Below the pieces are notes generated by a model that was not told where the DNA came from, made no database searches, and saw only the letters and a list, made by a program, of their open reading frames with translations. A stretch of 64,000 bases of DNA from contig CANNFT010000005.1 of NCBI GenBank assembly GCA_947503895.1, positions 62,001 through 126,000 of the forward strand, written 5' to 3'. Made by a program: the position numbers and the translations under genes. The first letter of the stretch is position 1; every line of letters begins with the position of its first letter. This document shows positions 6,048-16,032 of this stretch, piece by piece. The DNA is from an uncultured Saccharospirillaceae bacterium. GTDB taxonomy: Bacteria > Pseudomonadota > Gammaproteobacteria > Pseudomonadales > Oceanobacteraceae.

Positions 6048-7865
6048 ATGATCGAGAATTTACGCAACATCGCCATCATCGCGCACGTTGACCACGGCAA
6101 AACGACGCTGGTTGATAAACTGCTCGAGCAATCCGGCACCTTAGATCGTAAGGAGCAAGGCGGCGAGCGCATGATGGACTCCAATGATCAGGAGAAAGAG
6201 CGCGGCATCACCATCCTCGCAAAAAACACAGCCATTAAGTATGGCGACTACCGGGTCAACATCGTTGATACACCTGGGCACGCGGATTTCGGCGGTGAAG
6301 TTGAGCGTGTTATGTCCATGGTTGATTCTGTGTTGTTGATCGTAGACGCAGTAGATGGCCCTATGCCACAAACGCGCTTCGTGACACAGAAAGCATTTGA
6401 CCAAGGCTTGAAGCCAATTGTTGTTATCAACAAAATTGACCGCCCAGGATCTCGTCCTGATTGGGTAATGGATGAGGTCTTCGACCTTTTTGACCGTCTA
6501 GGTGCCACGGAAGAGCAATTGGACTTCCCAGTGGTTTACGCATCCGCTCTAAACGGTATTGCCGGTGACGATCCTGCTGAGATGGGTGATGACATGACGG
6601 CATTGTTTGAAGCCATCATCGCAAACGTACCCGCGCCGAGTGTTGACCCTGAAGCACCGTTCCAAATGCAAATCTCTTCGCTAGATTACGACCCATACCA
6701 AGGGGTTATCGGTATTGGCCGTATCAAGCGCGGTAAGCTGGGCACGAACCAGCCGGTGACGGTAGTTGATCGCGACGGTAAAACCCGTAACGGTCGCGTA
6801 TTGGAAGTAAAAGGCTATCACGGTCTGAACCGCGTCATTGTTGAAGAAGCGACTGCTGGTGACATCGTGTGTATTTCAGGCATCGATAAACTGAACATTT
6901 CTGACACCTTGTGTGACCCTCAAAATGTTGAAGCTTTGCCTGCGCTGAGCGTGGATGAGCCCACTGTGAGCATGACCTTCCAAGTGAACGATTCACCGTT
7001 CGCAGGTAAAGAAGGTAAGTACGTCACCAGCCGAAATATTGCAGAGCGTTTGGAAAAAGAATTGATCCACAACGTTGCCTTGCGTGTTGAGCCAGGTGAA
7101 AGCCCAGAGAAATTTAAAGTATCGGGCCGTGGTGAGCTTCACTTATCTGTACTGATCGAAACCATGCGTCGTGAAGGCTTCGAAATGGCAGTTGGTCGTC
7201 CAGAGGTCGTACAAAAAGAAGTAAATGGAGAAATCCAAGAGCCATATGAGCAAGTAGTCATTGACGTGGAAGAGCAGCACCAAGGTGCGATCATGTCTGA
7301 AATGGGTGATCGTCGTGCTGAAATGACGAATATGGTGCCAGATGGCAAAGGTCGTGTGCGTTTGGAATTCATCATGCCAGCACGTGGCTTGATCGGTTTC
7401 CGCAGTGACTTCATGACCATGACGTCAGGCTCAGGTATTTTGACTAACGTATTTGACCACTACGGTACGGTAAAAGAAGGCCCTGTGGCCAAGCGCCACA
7501 ATGGTGTATTAGTGTCCATGGTGGCCGGTAAGGTATTGGGATATGCCTTGTTCACATTGCAAGAACGTGGTCGCTTATTTGTGGTGCCTGCGCAAGAGGT
7601 TTACGAAGGTCAGATCGTTGGTTTGCACTCTCGTGATAACGACCTTGTGGTTAACCCTACTAAGGCGAAGCAATTAACAAACGTTCGTGCTTCTGGTACA
7701 GACGAAGCCATTAACCTGACACCGGCTGTGCGTCATACCCTAGAACAAGCGCTTGAGTTTATCGAAGATGATGAACTGGTAGAAATCACACCAGAAAGCA
7801 TTCGTATTCGTAAAAAATTCCTAACGGAAAATGAACGTAAGCGTAATAACCCAAAGAAAAAATAG
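6048..7865 (+). CDS. typA: Ribosome-associated GTPase TypA/BipA
   Basis: TypA is a translational GTPase that acts on the ribosome, with roles in ribosome assembly and growth at low temperature or stress. The 605 residues are the normal family length. G motifs are complete: [10 protein letters not shown] (G1), [10 protein letters not shown] (G2), [12 protein letters not shown] (G3), [12 protein letters not shown] (G4) and SALNG (G5). The elongation-factor-G-like domains follow, then the BipA-specific C-terminal domain ending in [20 protein letters not shown]. The Shine-Dalgarno is weak (CAGGG 10 bp before ATG). It is divergent from glnA, a common arrangement in gammaproteobacteria, and ends at a strong terminator. 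Confidence 0.98.
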   Translation: MIENLRNIAIIAHVDHGKTTLVDKLLEQSGTLDRKEQGGERMMDSNDQEKERGITILAKNTAIKYGDYRVNIVDTPGHADFGGEVERVMSMVDSVLLIVDAVDGPMPQTRFVTQKAFDQGLKPIVVINKIDRPGSRPDWVMDEVFDLFDRLGATEEQLDFPVVYASALNGIAGDDPAEMGDDMTALFEAIIANVPAPSVDPEAPFQMQISSLDYDPYQGVIGIGRIKRGKLGTNQPVTVVDRDGKTRNGRVLEVKGYHGLNRVIVEEATAGDIVCISGIDKLNISDTLCDPQNVEALPALSVDEPTVSMTFQVNDSPFAGKEGKYVTSRNIAERLEKELIHNVALRVEPGESPEKFKVSGRGELHLSVLIETMRREGFEMAVGRPEVVQKEVNGEIQEPYEQVVIDVEEQHQGAIMSEMGDRRAEMTNMVPDGKGRVRLEFIMPARGLIGFRSDFMTMTSGSGILTNVFDHYGTVKEGPVAKRHNGVLVSMVAGKVLGYALFTLQERGRLFVVPAQEVYEGQIVGLHSRDNDLVVNPTKAKQLTNVRASGTDEAINLTPAVRHTLEQALEFIEDDELVEITPESIRIRKKFLTENERKRNNPKKK

Positions 7866-7886
7866 TGCGATGATATAGCCACAAAA

Positions 7887-7915
7887 AAAACACCGCCTTT
7901 GCGGTGTTTTTTTTT
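7887..7915 (+). terminator. Terminator of typA
   Basis: Arms AAAACACCGC and GCGGTGTTTT around CTTT, followed by more Ts. Flanking A and T runs make it potentially bidirectional. Confidence 0.9.
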
Positions 7916-7990
7916 GTGGGTGTTTTGTGTAGCGAATACAAAACGGCACGGGTATTTAGATTTTGATGCTTAATAAAAAGGACATAGAAA

Positions 7991-8365
7991 ATGGAACGGT
8001 CGTCTCTTCAATTCGCGCGTTATGTTTTAGGGTTGAGTTGGATCTATCACGGTTTTTTTCCGAAATTACTCACCATTGCCCCTCTTGAGCAGGCTATGAC
8101 GGGTACATTAGGTTTTTCAAATGAAGTCTCGCAGTGGATTACGCGAGGTGCTGGTGTGGGAGAGATATTATTTGGTGTTTTATTAATAACGTTTTACCAA
8201 AATAAAGCCATATTGATACTAAACAAAATAGCATTGCTGGTGTTATGCGCGTTTGTTGCTGTGCAATTACCTCAAGTATTAATTGAGGCATTTAATCCCA
8301 TTACGACGAATTTTTCGCTTTTAGCCCTAAGTTACATACTGTTAAAAAATCGGCAAACGGTATAG
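7991..8365 (+). CDS. DoxX-like small integral membrane protein
   Basis: The 124-residue protein starts with ARYVLGLSWIYHGFFPKLL, the first helix and HG motif of the DoxX/DoxX-like family, and has four hydrophobic segments in total (about residues 8-25, 50-68, 75-95 and 103-118). The biochemical role of this branch is not settled. An AAGGAC ribosome binding site lies about 7 bp before ATG 7991. It stands alone between the typA terminator and the first AraC-type gene. Confidence 0.75.
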   Translation: MERSSLQFARYVLGLSWIYHGFFPKLLTIAPLEQAMTGTLGFSNEVSQWITRGAGVGEILFGVLLITFYQNKAILILNKIALLVLCAFVAVQLPQVLIEAFNPITTNFSLLALSYILLKNRQTV

Positions 8366-8405
8366 GCGGGGAAAGTAAGCTTAAAGTGACGTTATTGCGA
8401 GCCCT

Positions 8406-8527
8406 CAACAACCTGTTGTTGCATAAAAGGCGAAAGGATTTTATTTTTTTGCACAATTTCGTAATATAGCTATATTCTCCTGCTTATCATCAATGAAACC
8501 CGTAAAATGACGCCACCTTTTTACGGG
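8406..8527. repeat. Three inverted repeats upstream of the first AraC-type gene
   Basis: 8406-8421 has arms CAACAAC/GTTGTTG. 8463-8476 is the palindrome AATATAGCTATATT. 8499-8527 has arms CCCGTAAAA/TTTTACGGG with an 11-bp loop. None has a long T run. One or more may be operators for the downstream regulator or a weak end for the DoxX-like transcript. Confidence 0.45.
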
Positions 8528-8624
8528 GTATGCTGCTCAGGTTACTGCACACTTTGGGGTAGCTAATCGTAGGCCTATTAATCATCAGCAGATTGTACGC
8601 TTACCCCTATTTCTGTCAGGTTCA

Positions 8625-9701
8625 TTGCTATCTCAAGTCCAACGTGAGAAAACGCTAGGTCTTATCGAAATGTTGAAACAAACGTTACAGGAACATACAG
8701 AGACAATTACATCCCTTGCCTCAATTATAAATAGACATGTAAATTACTGGAAAAGCTTAGGTTATCCAGAGGCACGGCTTAACGCTATATTCGGTGATTT
8801 TTATTCAGAGTTGGATAACCCAAAAGGTAGAATTCCAATAGAATTGACGAATCGGGCTATGTCAGACGTTATTCGTTATTTTGACGATAGCAGCATACCC
8901 TTTCGATCAGGTTTTAAAATTTCATATTCTGCATTAAATGCATTTGGTCACTTACTGTTGACCTGTCCCAGTATTCGGGACGTGGTATCGATGGCGATTC
9001 AATTTCAAAAAATTGGATCGGTAGGCTATCAGTCATTGTTAATAGAAGGTGAAACGGAATCGTCATTCGATTTTATGGTGCCTTCGTATTCTGCATTCAG
9101 TGAAATTCAGCTGGAAATGACCATGGGAGTAGCGGTTCGAATTTTAAAAGAAGCCGTTGATACACATTCATTTAATATGCAAATTGATTTCCAGCACGAG
9201 AATAAAAAACTTGAGGAAAAGTGCCAATCAATTTGTGGTATACAGATTAATACACGCAGTGCCCGGAACCGAATTCGCTTCAATACTGAAATGCTTGATG
9301 AACCCTTTAATCGTTCAGATGTTTCAGTATTCGAAAGTAGTCGTGCTTCCAATAAACGATGGTTGAAATCCATGGGGCCAGAAAGCCATTTTCCTGTTTT
9401 ATGCGAAGACATCATTATGGACTACATGGGGTCTGGTTCGACGAAAATCGAATTTTTAGCCAAGGCGCTGCAAGTCAATAAAAGAACCATTCAGCTGAGG
9501 TTAGCAGAGAATGGGATGACATTTCGAGATGTATTAAAGGCAGCAAGATTAAAAAAAGCGCAGTATTTTATTGAGAAAGCTTATCCGGTTAAAGAAATTG
9601 CACAAGAATTAGAATTCAGTAGCCGCAAAGCGTTTTACGAATCCTTTGAGCGAACCAAAGGCATTAAATTACAACAATATATTGGCGATTTAGCCAGTTA
9701 A
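8625..9701 (+). CDS. AraC-type transcription regulator with arabinose-binding-like N-terminal domain (copy 1)
   Basis: The N-terminal two thirds belong to the family found in OruR/ArgR-like AraC regulators (FGHLLLTCPSIRDVVSMAIQFQ is the hallmark). The C-terminal 85 residues hold two helix-turn-helix units, KIEFLAKALQVNKRTIQLRL and VKEIAQELEFSSRKAFYESFER. Such regulators usually sense a small, often hydrophobic or amino-acid-derived ligand and activate a neighbouring operon. The start is uncertain: TTG 8625 has AGG 5 bp upstream, while ATG 8670 is 15 codons further in. It is a clear paralogue of the next gene on the same strand. Confidence 0.85.
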   Translation: MLSQVQREKTLGLIEMLKQTLQEHTETITSLASIINRHVNYWKSLGYPEARLNAIFGDFYSELDNPKGRIPIELTNRAMSDVIRYFDDSSIPFRSGFKISYSALNAFGHLLLTCPSIRDVVSMAIQFQKIGSVGYQSLLIEGETESSFDFMVPSYSAFSEIQLEMTMGVAVRILKEAVDTHSFNMQIDFQHENKKLEEKCQSICGIQINTRSARNRIRFNTEMLDEPFNRSDVSVFESSRASNKRWLKSMGPESHFPVLCEDIIMDYMGSGSTKIEFLAKALQVNKRTIQLRLAENGMTFRDVLKAARLKKAQYFIEKAYPVKEIAQELEFSSRKAFYESFERTKGIKLQQYIGDLAS

Positions 9702-9723
9702 TGTTCGCCTTGTCTCTTGAGGT

Positions 9724-9747
9724 GTGCGTCAAATATCATTGACGCAC
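9724..9747. repeat. 9-bp inverted repeat between the two AraC-type genes
   Basis: Arms GTGCGTCAA and TTGACGCAC enclose ATATCA, 23 bp after the first regulator's stop. No T run follows. It may be an operator or a weak terminator. Confidence 0.5.
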
Positions 9748-10002
9748 GCGGATGATACAAACGGATAATCTGAATATTGGAATAATATTGTGAGCGCGAC
9801 CTCAGCCATATTATTCCCTCAGACTCATACTTCTTACGACTCATCTTCGCTAGGTTTTGGCAGTGGCGGCAGCAGGATATTTGGTCATTAACATATTTAA
9901 CCACAGTAACAGCTGTCTCCCGCAAAGGTGCACAGTCAGCCTCAGCTCATTCTTTTCAAGAAGCCGCTATACTTATCAAGTATTCGATTGGGAGGCCGGT
10001 CT

Positions 10003-11037
10003 GTGCCAAATCAAGTGAATCAAGACAGCACTGATGTGCTGGTCACCGGTTTATCCACATCTATCCTGCGGCATGTAAAGTACTGGCTGTCTTTAGGCTT
10101 TCCTGAAAACGAGTTAAAAGCCATTTATGGCGAGCATTATGATAATTTGAATAACTGGCGCTATCGAGTGCCCATCACCGTTACAGGCGAGGCGTTAGAG
10201 GCGGTCACCCGATACTTTGATGACGCTACCATTGCATTTAAGACAGGTCTCGATATTTCCTATTCCAGCATTCAGGTGTTTGGCCACTTGCTGTTAACGT
10301 GCCCTACGGTAAGAGATTTTATCGTCATGGCGATTCAGTTTCAGCATATCGCTACACAGGGGTGCCAAGCGGTTCTAAAAGAAGGTTCTGATGTCTCTAG
10401 CTATGATTTAATCGTGCCCAGCTATTCCCGCTTTAACAATCATCAAATAGAGCTGACGATTGGCGCAATATCTAAATTGTTGGGGGAGGTGGTGGACTAT
10501 GGTCCCTATCAATTGAGAGTACACTTTCAGCACGAAAACGCTGAGTTACAGGAAAAGGCATCCGAGTTATCGGATATGCCACTGCTATTTGGCCAATCTG
10601 AAAATAGCATCCTCTTTAACACCGAGATGCTGGCTTTGAATATCAATTTCCATGATGAATCGGTATTCGAAACCAGTAAAGCAGCTATTCGAAAACGCTT
10701 AAAAGCGTTGAAATCTGAAAGTCTATTCCCTGAACTCTGCGAAAGCATCATTCAGCAATATCTACATAATGGATCTTCAAATTTAGATTTTGTTGCCGAG
10801 CTGCTCCAGTTGAGTCGACGCACTCTACAGATGCGATTGACAGCGCAAAATACCAACTTTAGAAAAGTGTTAGATAATGCGAGAAAAAATAAGCTTGAAA
10901 AAATACTGGCGACTGAGTTATCAGAGACGATTCTTGCAAAAGAATTAGGCTTTTCATCTGAAAATGCTTTCTTAGAGTCGTTTGAGCGCTGGAAAGGCAT
11001 GCCATTCCGGCAATATTTTAATCGTTTAAACACCTAG
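10003..11037 (+). CDS. AraC-type transcription regulator with arabinose-binding-like N-terminal domain (copy 2)
   Basis: The protein parallels copy 1 along its whole length: HVKYWLSLGFPENELKAIYG, FGHLLLTCPTVRDFIVMAIQFQ, then HTH units LDFVAELLQLSRRTLQMRL and ETILAKELGFSSENAFLESFERWKG. GTG 10003 is preferred as start because GGAGG lies exactly 7 bp upstream and it aligns with copy 1; the frame is open further upstream to GTG 9928. Length is 344 residues. The next genes on the strand are a solute-binding protein and an SBF-type transporter, possible targets. The divergence of the two copies suggests an old duplication with different ligands. Confidence 0.85.
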   Translation: MPNQVNQDSTDVLVTGLSTSILRHVKYWLSLGFPENELKAIYGEHYDNLNNWRYRVPITVTGEALEAVTRYFDDATIAFKTGLDISYSSIQVFGHLLLTCPTVRDFIVMAIQFQHIATQGCQAVLKEGSDVSSYDLIVPSYSRFNNHQIELTIGAISKLLGEVVDYGPYQLRVHFQHENAELQEKASELSDMPLLFGQSENSILFNTEMLALNINFHDESVFETSKAAIRKRLKALKSESLFPELCESIIQQYLHNGSSNLDFVAELLQLSRRTLQMRLTAQNTNFRKVLDNARKNKLEKILATELSETILAKELGFSSENAFLESFERWKGMPFRQYFNRLNT

Positions 11038-11145
11038 GCCAGCTTCAATCTCGTGCCTAACTGAATAGAGCCTGCTAAGCACATCGTACATTCCCCATAA
11101 AGAATTCGCTGCTATTCTGATGATGTAGTTGGGGGAATGACTTCA

Positions 11146-11883
11146 ATGTATAAAATGCTGCTATTTATATTGCTAATGGTTATATACCGTGGCCAATCAA
11201 TTGCGCAGAGCGGTGATGACGAGCCTTATTTGGTGGCAACGGAACACTACCCCCCTTATGAAATGGAGCATCCGGCCGATGGGCTAAAGGGGTTTGATTA
11301 TGAGGTGCTCTTAGAGATATTTTCTTTGCTGAATAAGCCCGTTAAAGTTGAATTTTTACCTTGGAAGCGAGTATTGTTGTATGCCCAGAAAGGGAGGGTG
11401 TTAGGTATTTTAACCTGTGCTCGTACGGAAGATCGCAGTAAATTTATGATTTTCTCCGACCCTCTTAGTGAGTTTGTGAGTGGCTACTATACCTTGAAGA
11501 ACCACGCAGGCATCAAACCGCAACGTCTAACCGATGTAATGGGTGCAAAGGTGGGGTCCGTCGAAGGGTATGAGAGTTTTAAGGCATTAACCAATGTTGG
11601 CATCCAACCCATAGCTTCTAAAAATACGACGAATGCGCTTGATATGCTGCACAGTGGTCGATTCCAGTATTTGTACCTTGGCAAACAATCGACCGATTTC
11701 ATCATTAAGCAAAAGGGCTTAACGCAACATTTTGATTTCCACCCTATTTCAAAGCAGAACTTTTATTTCTGCTTTTCAAAAAATTACAAAAAACTAGATG
11801 GCATGGTGGAAGCGTTCAACCGTGCACTCAAAACACTAAAATCTTCTGGACGTTATCAGGCCATTCATCGCCGATATCGCTAG
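11146..11883 (+). CDS. Periplasmic solute-binding protein, family 3 (amino-acid-binding-like)
   Basis: The 245-residue protein has a signal peptide (YKMLLFILLMVIYRGQSIAQ) and then the two-lobed family 3 fold: PYLVATEHYPPYEM near the mature N terminus, DGLKGFDYEVLLEIF, and GILTCARTEDRSKFMIFSDPL. No permease or ATPase gene is adjacent, so it may act in sensing or with an unlinked transporter. ATG 11146 is preferred over 11137 because GGGGGA lies 9 bp before it. It sits 108 bp after the second AraC-type gene. Confidence 0.8.
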   Translation: MYKMLLFILLMVIYRGQSIAQSGDDEPYLVATEHYPPYEMEHPADGLKGFDYEVLLEIFSLLNKPVKVEFLPWKRVLLYAQKGRVLGILTCARTEDRSKFMIFSDPLSEFVSGYYTLKNHAGIKPQRLTDVMGAKVGSVEGYESFKALTNVGIQPIASKNTTNALDMLHSGRFQYLYLGKQSTDFIIKQKGLTQHFDFHPISKQNFYFCFSKNYKKLDGMVEAFNRALKTLKSSGRYQAIHRRYR

Positions 11884-12011
11884 TGTGTCGATACGGCCTT
11901 CAGGCCAAAATATATGGATGGAATCTCACATTACGTGCATCTCAATGTTGAGAATCATCAGTAGGTGGGTAGTATCACTGGCGGTAATTTCAGTGGCAGT
12001 AACGAGTAAAT

Positions 12012-12899
12012 ATGAGTAACGAAGTTTTTGATATTAGTACCAATAGTTTAATTGCACTTAACATCGTCATCGCAATCATGATGTTGGGTGTTTCACTAGA
12101 GCTTAACTGGCAAGATTTCAAAAAAATACTGATCGAGCCAAAAGCCTACTTCGTGGGTCTAGGGCTTCAATTTATAGCCTTTCCTATGCTGACCTGCTTA
12201 GCGATATTTGTGTTTCAAATAGAGGTCGGGTTAGCCATGGGGATGCTTTTGATTGCATCGTGTCCGGGCGGTAATCTCTCCAATGTTCTGGTATGGATGT
12301 CCAAAGGTAACACGGCATTGTCTGTCAGCATGACGGCGACTGCCAGTCTGTTGGCCAGTGTTATGATGCCCATAAACTTCTCGTTTTACACTTGGCTAAA
12401 TCCAATTACGCGCCCGTTTATATCTAACATATCGCTCGATACGATTGAAATCATTATGTTTGTCTTCTTGGTTCTGGTTGTCCCACTCATTCTGGGAATG
12501 TTTATTGGTCATCGTATGCCCGCGCTTGCTCAAAAAATTAATAAACCGTTGAAGTTGTTTGCGCTTATGTTCTTGGTTGTGATTATTGCCATGGCGATCA
12601 ACCGGCATATCGAACCCTTCCTGAAATACATTAACGTATTTTTTATGCTGGTTTTTTTACACAACTTAATGGCTCTGTCCATTGGATACTTTGGCGCCAA
12701 GCTGTTTGGATTAGATGCTAGACATCAACGAACGATGGCACTTGAGGTAGGCATACAAAACGGTGCGTTGGGAATTGTGGTGATATTGACGTTTTTCCCA
12801 ACGGCAACGGAAATGCTATTGGTGACGGCTTTTTGGGGAGTTTGGCATTTAATTAGCGGATTAGTATATGCGGGATACTTTTCTAGAAAGCCTATCTGA
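12012..12899 (+). CDS. SBF/BASS-family transporter (bile acid:sodium symporter-like)
   Basis: The 295-residue membrane protein has nine to ten hydrophobic segments and the family signature MLLIASCPGGNLSNVLVWMSKGNTALSVSMTA, where the crossover helices bind sodium. Bacterial members import bile-acid-like, pantoate or other organic anions with sodium; the substrate here cannot be read from sequence. It lies 128 bp downstream of the solute-binding protein and ends at a hairpin facing the next, convergent gene. Confidence 0.88.
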   Translation: MSNEVFDISTNSLIALNIVIAIMMLGVSLELNWQDFKKILIEPKAYFVGLGLQFIAFPMLTCLAIFVFQIEVGLAMGMLLIASCPGGNLSNVLVWMSKGNTALSVSMTATASLLASVMMPINFSFYTWLNPITRPFISNISLDTIEIIMFVFLVLVVPLILGMFIGHRMPALAQKINKPLKLFALMFLVVIIAMAINRHIEPFLKYINVFFMLVFLHNLMALSIGYFGAKLFGLDARHQRTMALEVGIQNGALGIVVILTFFPTATEMLLVTAFWGVWHLISGLVYAGYFSRKPI

Positions 12900-12948
12900 T
12901 GCTTCAGATAACAGGTTTGTGTAAATGTAATGGACGCTAGAAAATGGA

Positions 12949-12970
12949 AAGAGCCCCCGCAGAGGCTCTT
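12949..12970. terminator. Hairpin between convergent genes
   Basis: Arms AAGAGCC and GGCTCTT lie between the stop of the SBF-type gene and the stop of the convergent secreted-protein gene. There is no real T run, so termination strength is uncertain. Confidence 0.45.
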
Positions 12971-12981
12971 CCATCAGACAT

Positions 12982-15690
12982 TTACTGCGCGCTGATCAAG
13001 TAGTCGTAAGTATAGGCTTTAAACTCATTAAATTTAGTCGAAGGCGTATTGGCGACGACTAAGTAAAGTTTCTCACCGGCTTCGGCATACACCATAATAC
13101 TGGAAGCAATACCCGCTGTGGTGTTGGGGATTTTATAGTACTGCCTTTCACCGCTTTGCTCGTTGTGTACCACGACTTGAGCACGGAATTCACTGTACGC
13201 CGGATTACTGACAGAGGGGTTAATACCCACTTCATAAGTGGTGTTCGAAGTGACGTCTACTTGATACGCATTGTATGCCCAGTCACCTATTTTGTAGCGA
13301 CTGGGTACGGTCAGCCATTGGTTCTGGGTGCCGTTATGATCGTAAAATTCAGCGATTTTATTATCGACTTCTTCACTCGGAATGGGGTTATCTGAATTAT
13401 TATTATTGCCATTCATTCGATTGAAGGAGCCCACTTCTGAGGCAATGAAGGTATCGGCATAGTCGACATCCCAAGTCGTGACCCGCGCAGCAAAATCCGA
13501 AAAGACGTCGCGCATATCAAACCCGGCTTCGGCTAATGCGTTGTACATGCCTTCAGACGGTTTGCCCGTGAGCGGCGCAAGATTCAATACATTGCGATTG
13601 AACACTTTGCCAATGAAATGATCATCATTTAATACGTGATGCGTCACGTACCACTCCCATATGGCCGCACCATACTGATGCCCCCCTTTTGCGTAATCAA
13701 TAATGCCTTCTTCAAATACCGAGCTTTGAGTTGTCCACAACGCGAGTTGAGGTTGTAGGGTATACATACCCAATATCGTGTCGTAAGCCGTGGGTTTTTG
13801 GGAAAATGCGCCCCAAGAGGCAGATGATTCCGCTAAGAATTTCGTAGAGCCACCTGTTCGGCTTTGATAAGCGTGGAAGTTTTCGTGAAGCACATATTGA
13901 TTCCAAGGTTTTTCAAAATTAAATTTACTGACCCATGATTTACGATAACCTTCGGTAAGCAACAAATCTCTTGGCTTCTCATACTCAGCACACAGTTGAC
14001 CATGCTTATACATACCGGTTTCGAGTACATTGTGTTCCCATGTCATTTCGTGACCTGACAATTGATACTCGAAACTATCTTGTGTGGTATCGGTAACACC
14101 ATCCGGCCAATATATACATTGATACACGCCACACAAATAATTGGGGTACGTGGGGTCGGGTAGAGGTTTCGATTGTGCATCATCGCAATCACTACCGATG
14201 CTGGTTATTTCTGCGGGTGTCAGTACCCGTTCGTATATGCGAACATCCCAAACTTTACCGTTATATGGGCCTATATTTAGCGTACCGCTCAATGCTTGGA
14301 GCGTGGCTGTGTTCACAGCGGTCTCAGCGGATTGACCGTTTAAGAAAGTACGAATATGGCTCGCGTCCACTTGTACCGCGACATGATTGCAGCTGCGATG
14401 TTTTAGAGTGGATGCATTATTCAGCAGCGTAACGGGGTTGGTAAGAGTTTCAAACGTTGTCGTGAGTGCACCACTGCTTTCTTTTAAACTGAGTGCGTCG
14501 GATTCAATGATGGTCGCTTCTTGATTGGCTTCACTTGGTTGCATTTTAAATGAAAGCGTCATCGGCTGGGAAATACTGGTGCTACCCAATTGCAGTTGAA
14601 TATTCTTAGCAGTCATATCAACAGAGCTTTCAAATGGGAATAATTGATTATCCGTGTTGTGCTCAAGCAACGTCGTTTGTACGGAGTAACCATTCGGTGA
14701 TAGGTCTTCATACGCAAATTGCAGTGGGGCGTATGCCAGAAGGTTATCAAATGGGCCGTCGTCAATTTGCGTTAAGCTACAACTGGATTCACAACGGTTA
14801 CTTGAACAACTTTCACCGGTATCACATCCACCACAACTAATGGTATTGCCTTGTCCGTCTCGAATGGGTCCACAACTGGCCCCCGCAGCGGCGCAGGCTT
14901 GCGCAATGTAGGATGGGTCCATAGGGGAGCATTGATTACTGCTACAAGCTGAATTAGCCTCGCATGCGCCACATTGTATGGCACCGCCCATACCGTCATC
15001 TATGGTGCCGCATTGTGCACCTTGCACATAACACATGGTGGTGGTGTCGCTGGTTTGGACAGATAAACTATCAAACACCGCGGTGGCATTTTGGTCAATA
15101 ACATGAGGACTTCCGGCTAATCCTAAGTAAATATCGTCAGCCATATTGATGGTTTTTTGTGTGGTCAATTGCCAGTTTATGTTATCGCTTGAGTAATACC
15201 CGCTAAATACATTTCCTTCGCGCATTAATTTCAAATAGTACGGTCCTGTACCGACATTGCGTCCCCAATAATACGAACGATTATTGGCAACGGGTCGCCA
15301 TTGAAAGGCAATGTGTTCATGTGCAGAATAGTCCAGTGCGACATTGACGGATCCACTGTCTAATGTTTCACGAAACATGATCGAAGCTTTGGCCCAAGGG
15401 TGTGTATTCTCAATGCTAACGACACGCACTGTAATCGTCGCATCGCCGCGAACGGGAATATAAACATAGTAAAAGTTATCCTGGCTTCCCCAAATATCAT
15501 TCCCTGATCCTTCTAGGGTGATGGTGTCTTGATTTTCTGAGACACTTCCGGGTATCGCTGCTGTTCCAATATCCTGTTTGTTCCAATTGATAATACTGGT
15601 GCTTTCAGCAACATGGCTGACAAGCAATGTGACAAATAGGGCCGTTGCCCGCCAGCCAATCTTTAATAAAGGTACTCTGAATAAGTTCAT
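12982..15690 (-). CDS. Large secreted multi-domain protein, putative HExxH metallopeptidase
   Basis: The start is set at ATG 15690 because GGAG stands 8 bp before it; a signal peptide follows. Order in the 902 residues: a jelly-roll-like module (about 30-215; GSGNDIWGS, THPWAKASIMFRETL, YYWGRNVG), two cysteine-rich repeats (about 225-305; C-G-x-I-x-D-G pattern as in myxobacterial secreted proteins), a concanavalin/LamG-like part (about 310-500), a catalytic-looking region, and a beta-rich C-terminal domain (about 790-902). The HENFH sequence at residues 602-606 is an HExxH zinc motif, and E621 in AESSASWG is well placed as third ligand. The substrate is unknown. The N-terminal module is shared with the next gene. 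Confidence 0.65.
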   Translation of the reverse strand: MNLFRVPLLKIGWRATALFVTLLVSHVAESTSIINWNKQDIGTAAIPGSVSENQDTITLEGSGNDIWGSQDNFYYVYIPVRGDATITVRVVSIENTHPWAKASIMFRETLDSGSVNVALDYSAHEHIAFQWRPVANNRSYYWGRNVGTGPYYLKLMREGNVFSGYYSSDNINWQLTTQKTINMADDIYLGLAGSPHVIDQNATAVFDSLSVQTSDTTTMCYVQGAQCGTIDDGMGGAIQCGACEANSACSSNQCSPMDPSYIAQACAAAGASCGPIRDGQGNTISCGGCDTGESCSSNRCESSCSLTQIDDGPFDNLLAYAPLQFAYEDLSPNGYSVQTTLLEHNTDNQLFPFESSVDMTAKNIQLQLGSTSISQPMTLSFKMQPSEANQEATIIESDALSLKESSGALTTTFETLTNPVTLLNNASTLKHRSCNHVAVQVDASHIRTFLNGQSAETAVNTATLQALSGTLNIGPYNGKVWDVRIYERVLTPAEITSIGSDCDDAQSKPLPDPTYPNYLCGVYQCIYWPDGVTDTTQDSFEYQLSGHEMTWEHNVLETGMYKHGQLCAEYEKPRDLLLTEGYRKSWVSKFNFEKPWNQYVLHENFHAYQSRTGGSTKFLAESSASWGAFSQKPTAYDTILGMYTLQPQLALWTTQSSVFEEGIIDYAKGGHQYGAAIWEWYVTHHVLNDDHFIGKVFNRNVLNLAPLTGKPSEGMYNALAEAGFDMRDVFSDFAARVTTWDVDYADTFIASEVGSFNRMNGNNNNSDNPIPSEEVDNKIAEFYDHNGTQNQWLTVPSRYKIGDWAYNAYQVDVTSNTTYEVGINPSVSNPAYSEFRAQVVVHNEQSGERQYYKIPNTTAGIASSIMVYAEAGEKLYLVVANTPSTKFNEFKAYTYDYLISAQ

Positions 15691-15918
15691 TTTTTTCTCC
15701 AACAGCGGAAAGAATACATTCAAATTGAACAGTTCAATTTGAATACTTTTGAGTTGAGCGCAATAGCATTTTCGTAGAACGGCTGAATCATTTGATTCAA
15801 TGTAAGGCTAGAAGTGGATGGCAATGATTACAAAAAAAATAACGCACGGTGTAAAACGATTTTTCTGTAAATGATGACCCTTTAAAATCATTAATCTATA
15901 ACACGGTGAATTGGCATT

Positions 15919-15962
15919 TACACAAACAGCGATCAAGATAAATCTTAATCGCTGTTTGTGTA
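15919..15962. repeat. 15-bp perfect inverted repeat between the two secreted-protein genes
   Basis: Outer arms of 15 bp (TACACAAACAGCGAT and its complement) continue after one mismatch into AAGAT/ATCTT around AA, making a very stable hairpin. It is about 70 bp past the esterase stop and 230 bp before the metallopeptidase start, all on the minus strand. It may end the esterase transcript, though no T run follows. Confidence 0.65.
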
Positions 15963-16032
15963 TTAGAAGGTGAACTGAGTCTTGTTAACGTAACCATTTA
16001 ATGCTCGTAAAGTGTTACGCACATACTTGGTA

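Noticed and set aside
9698..9925. 75-aa minus-strand frame between the two AraC-type genes
   Set aside because: Overlaps the end of the first regulator, has no ribosome binding site, and its residues look like random translation.
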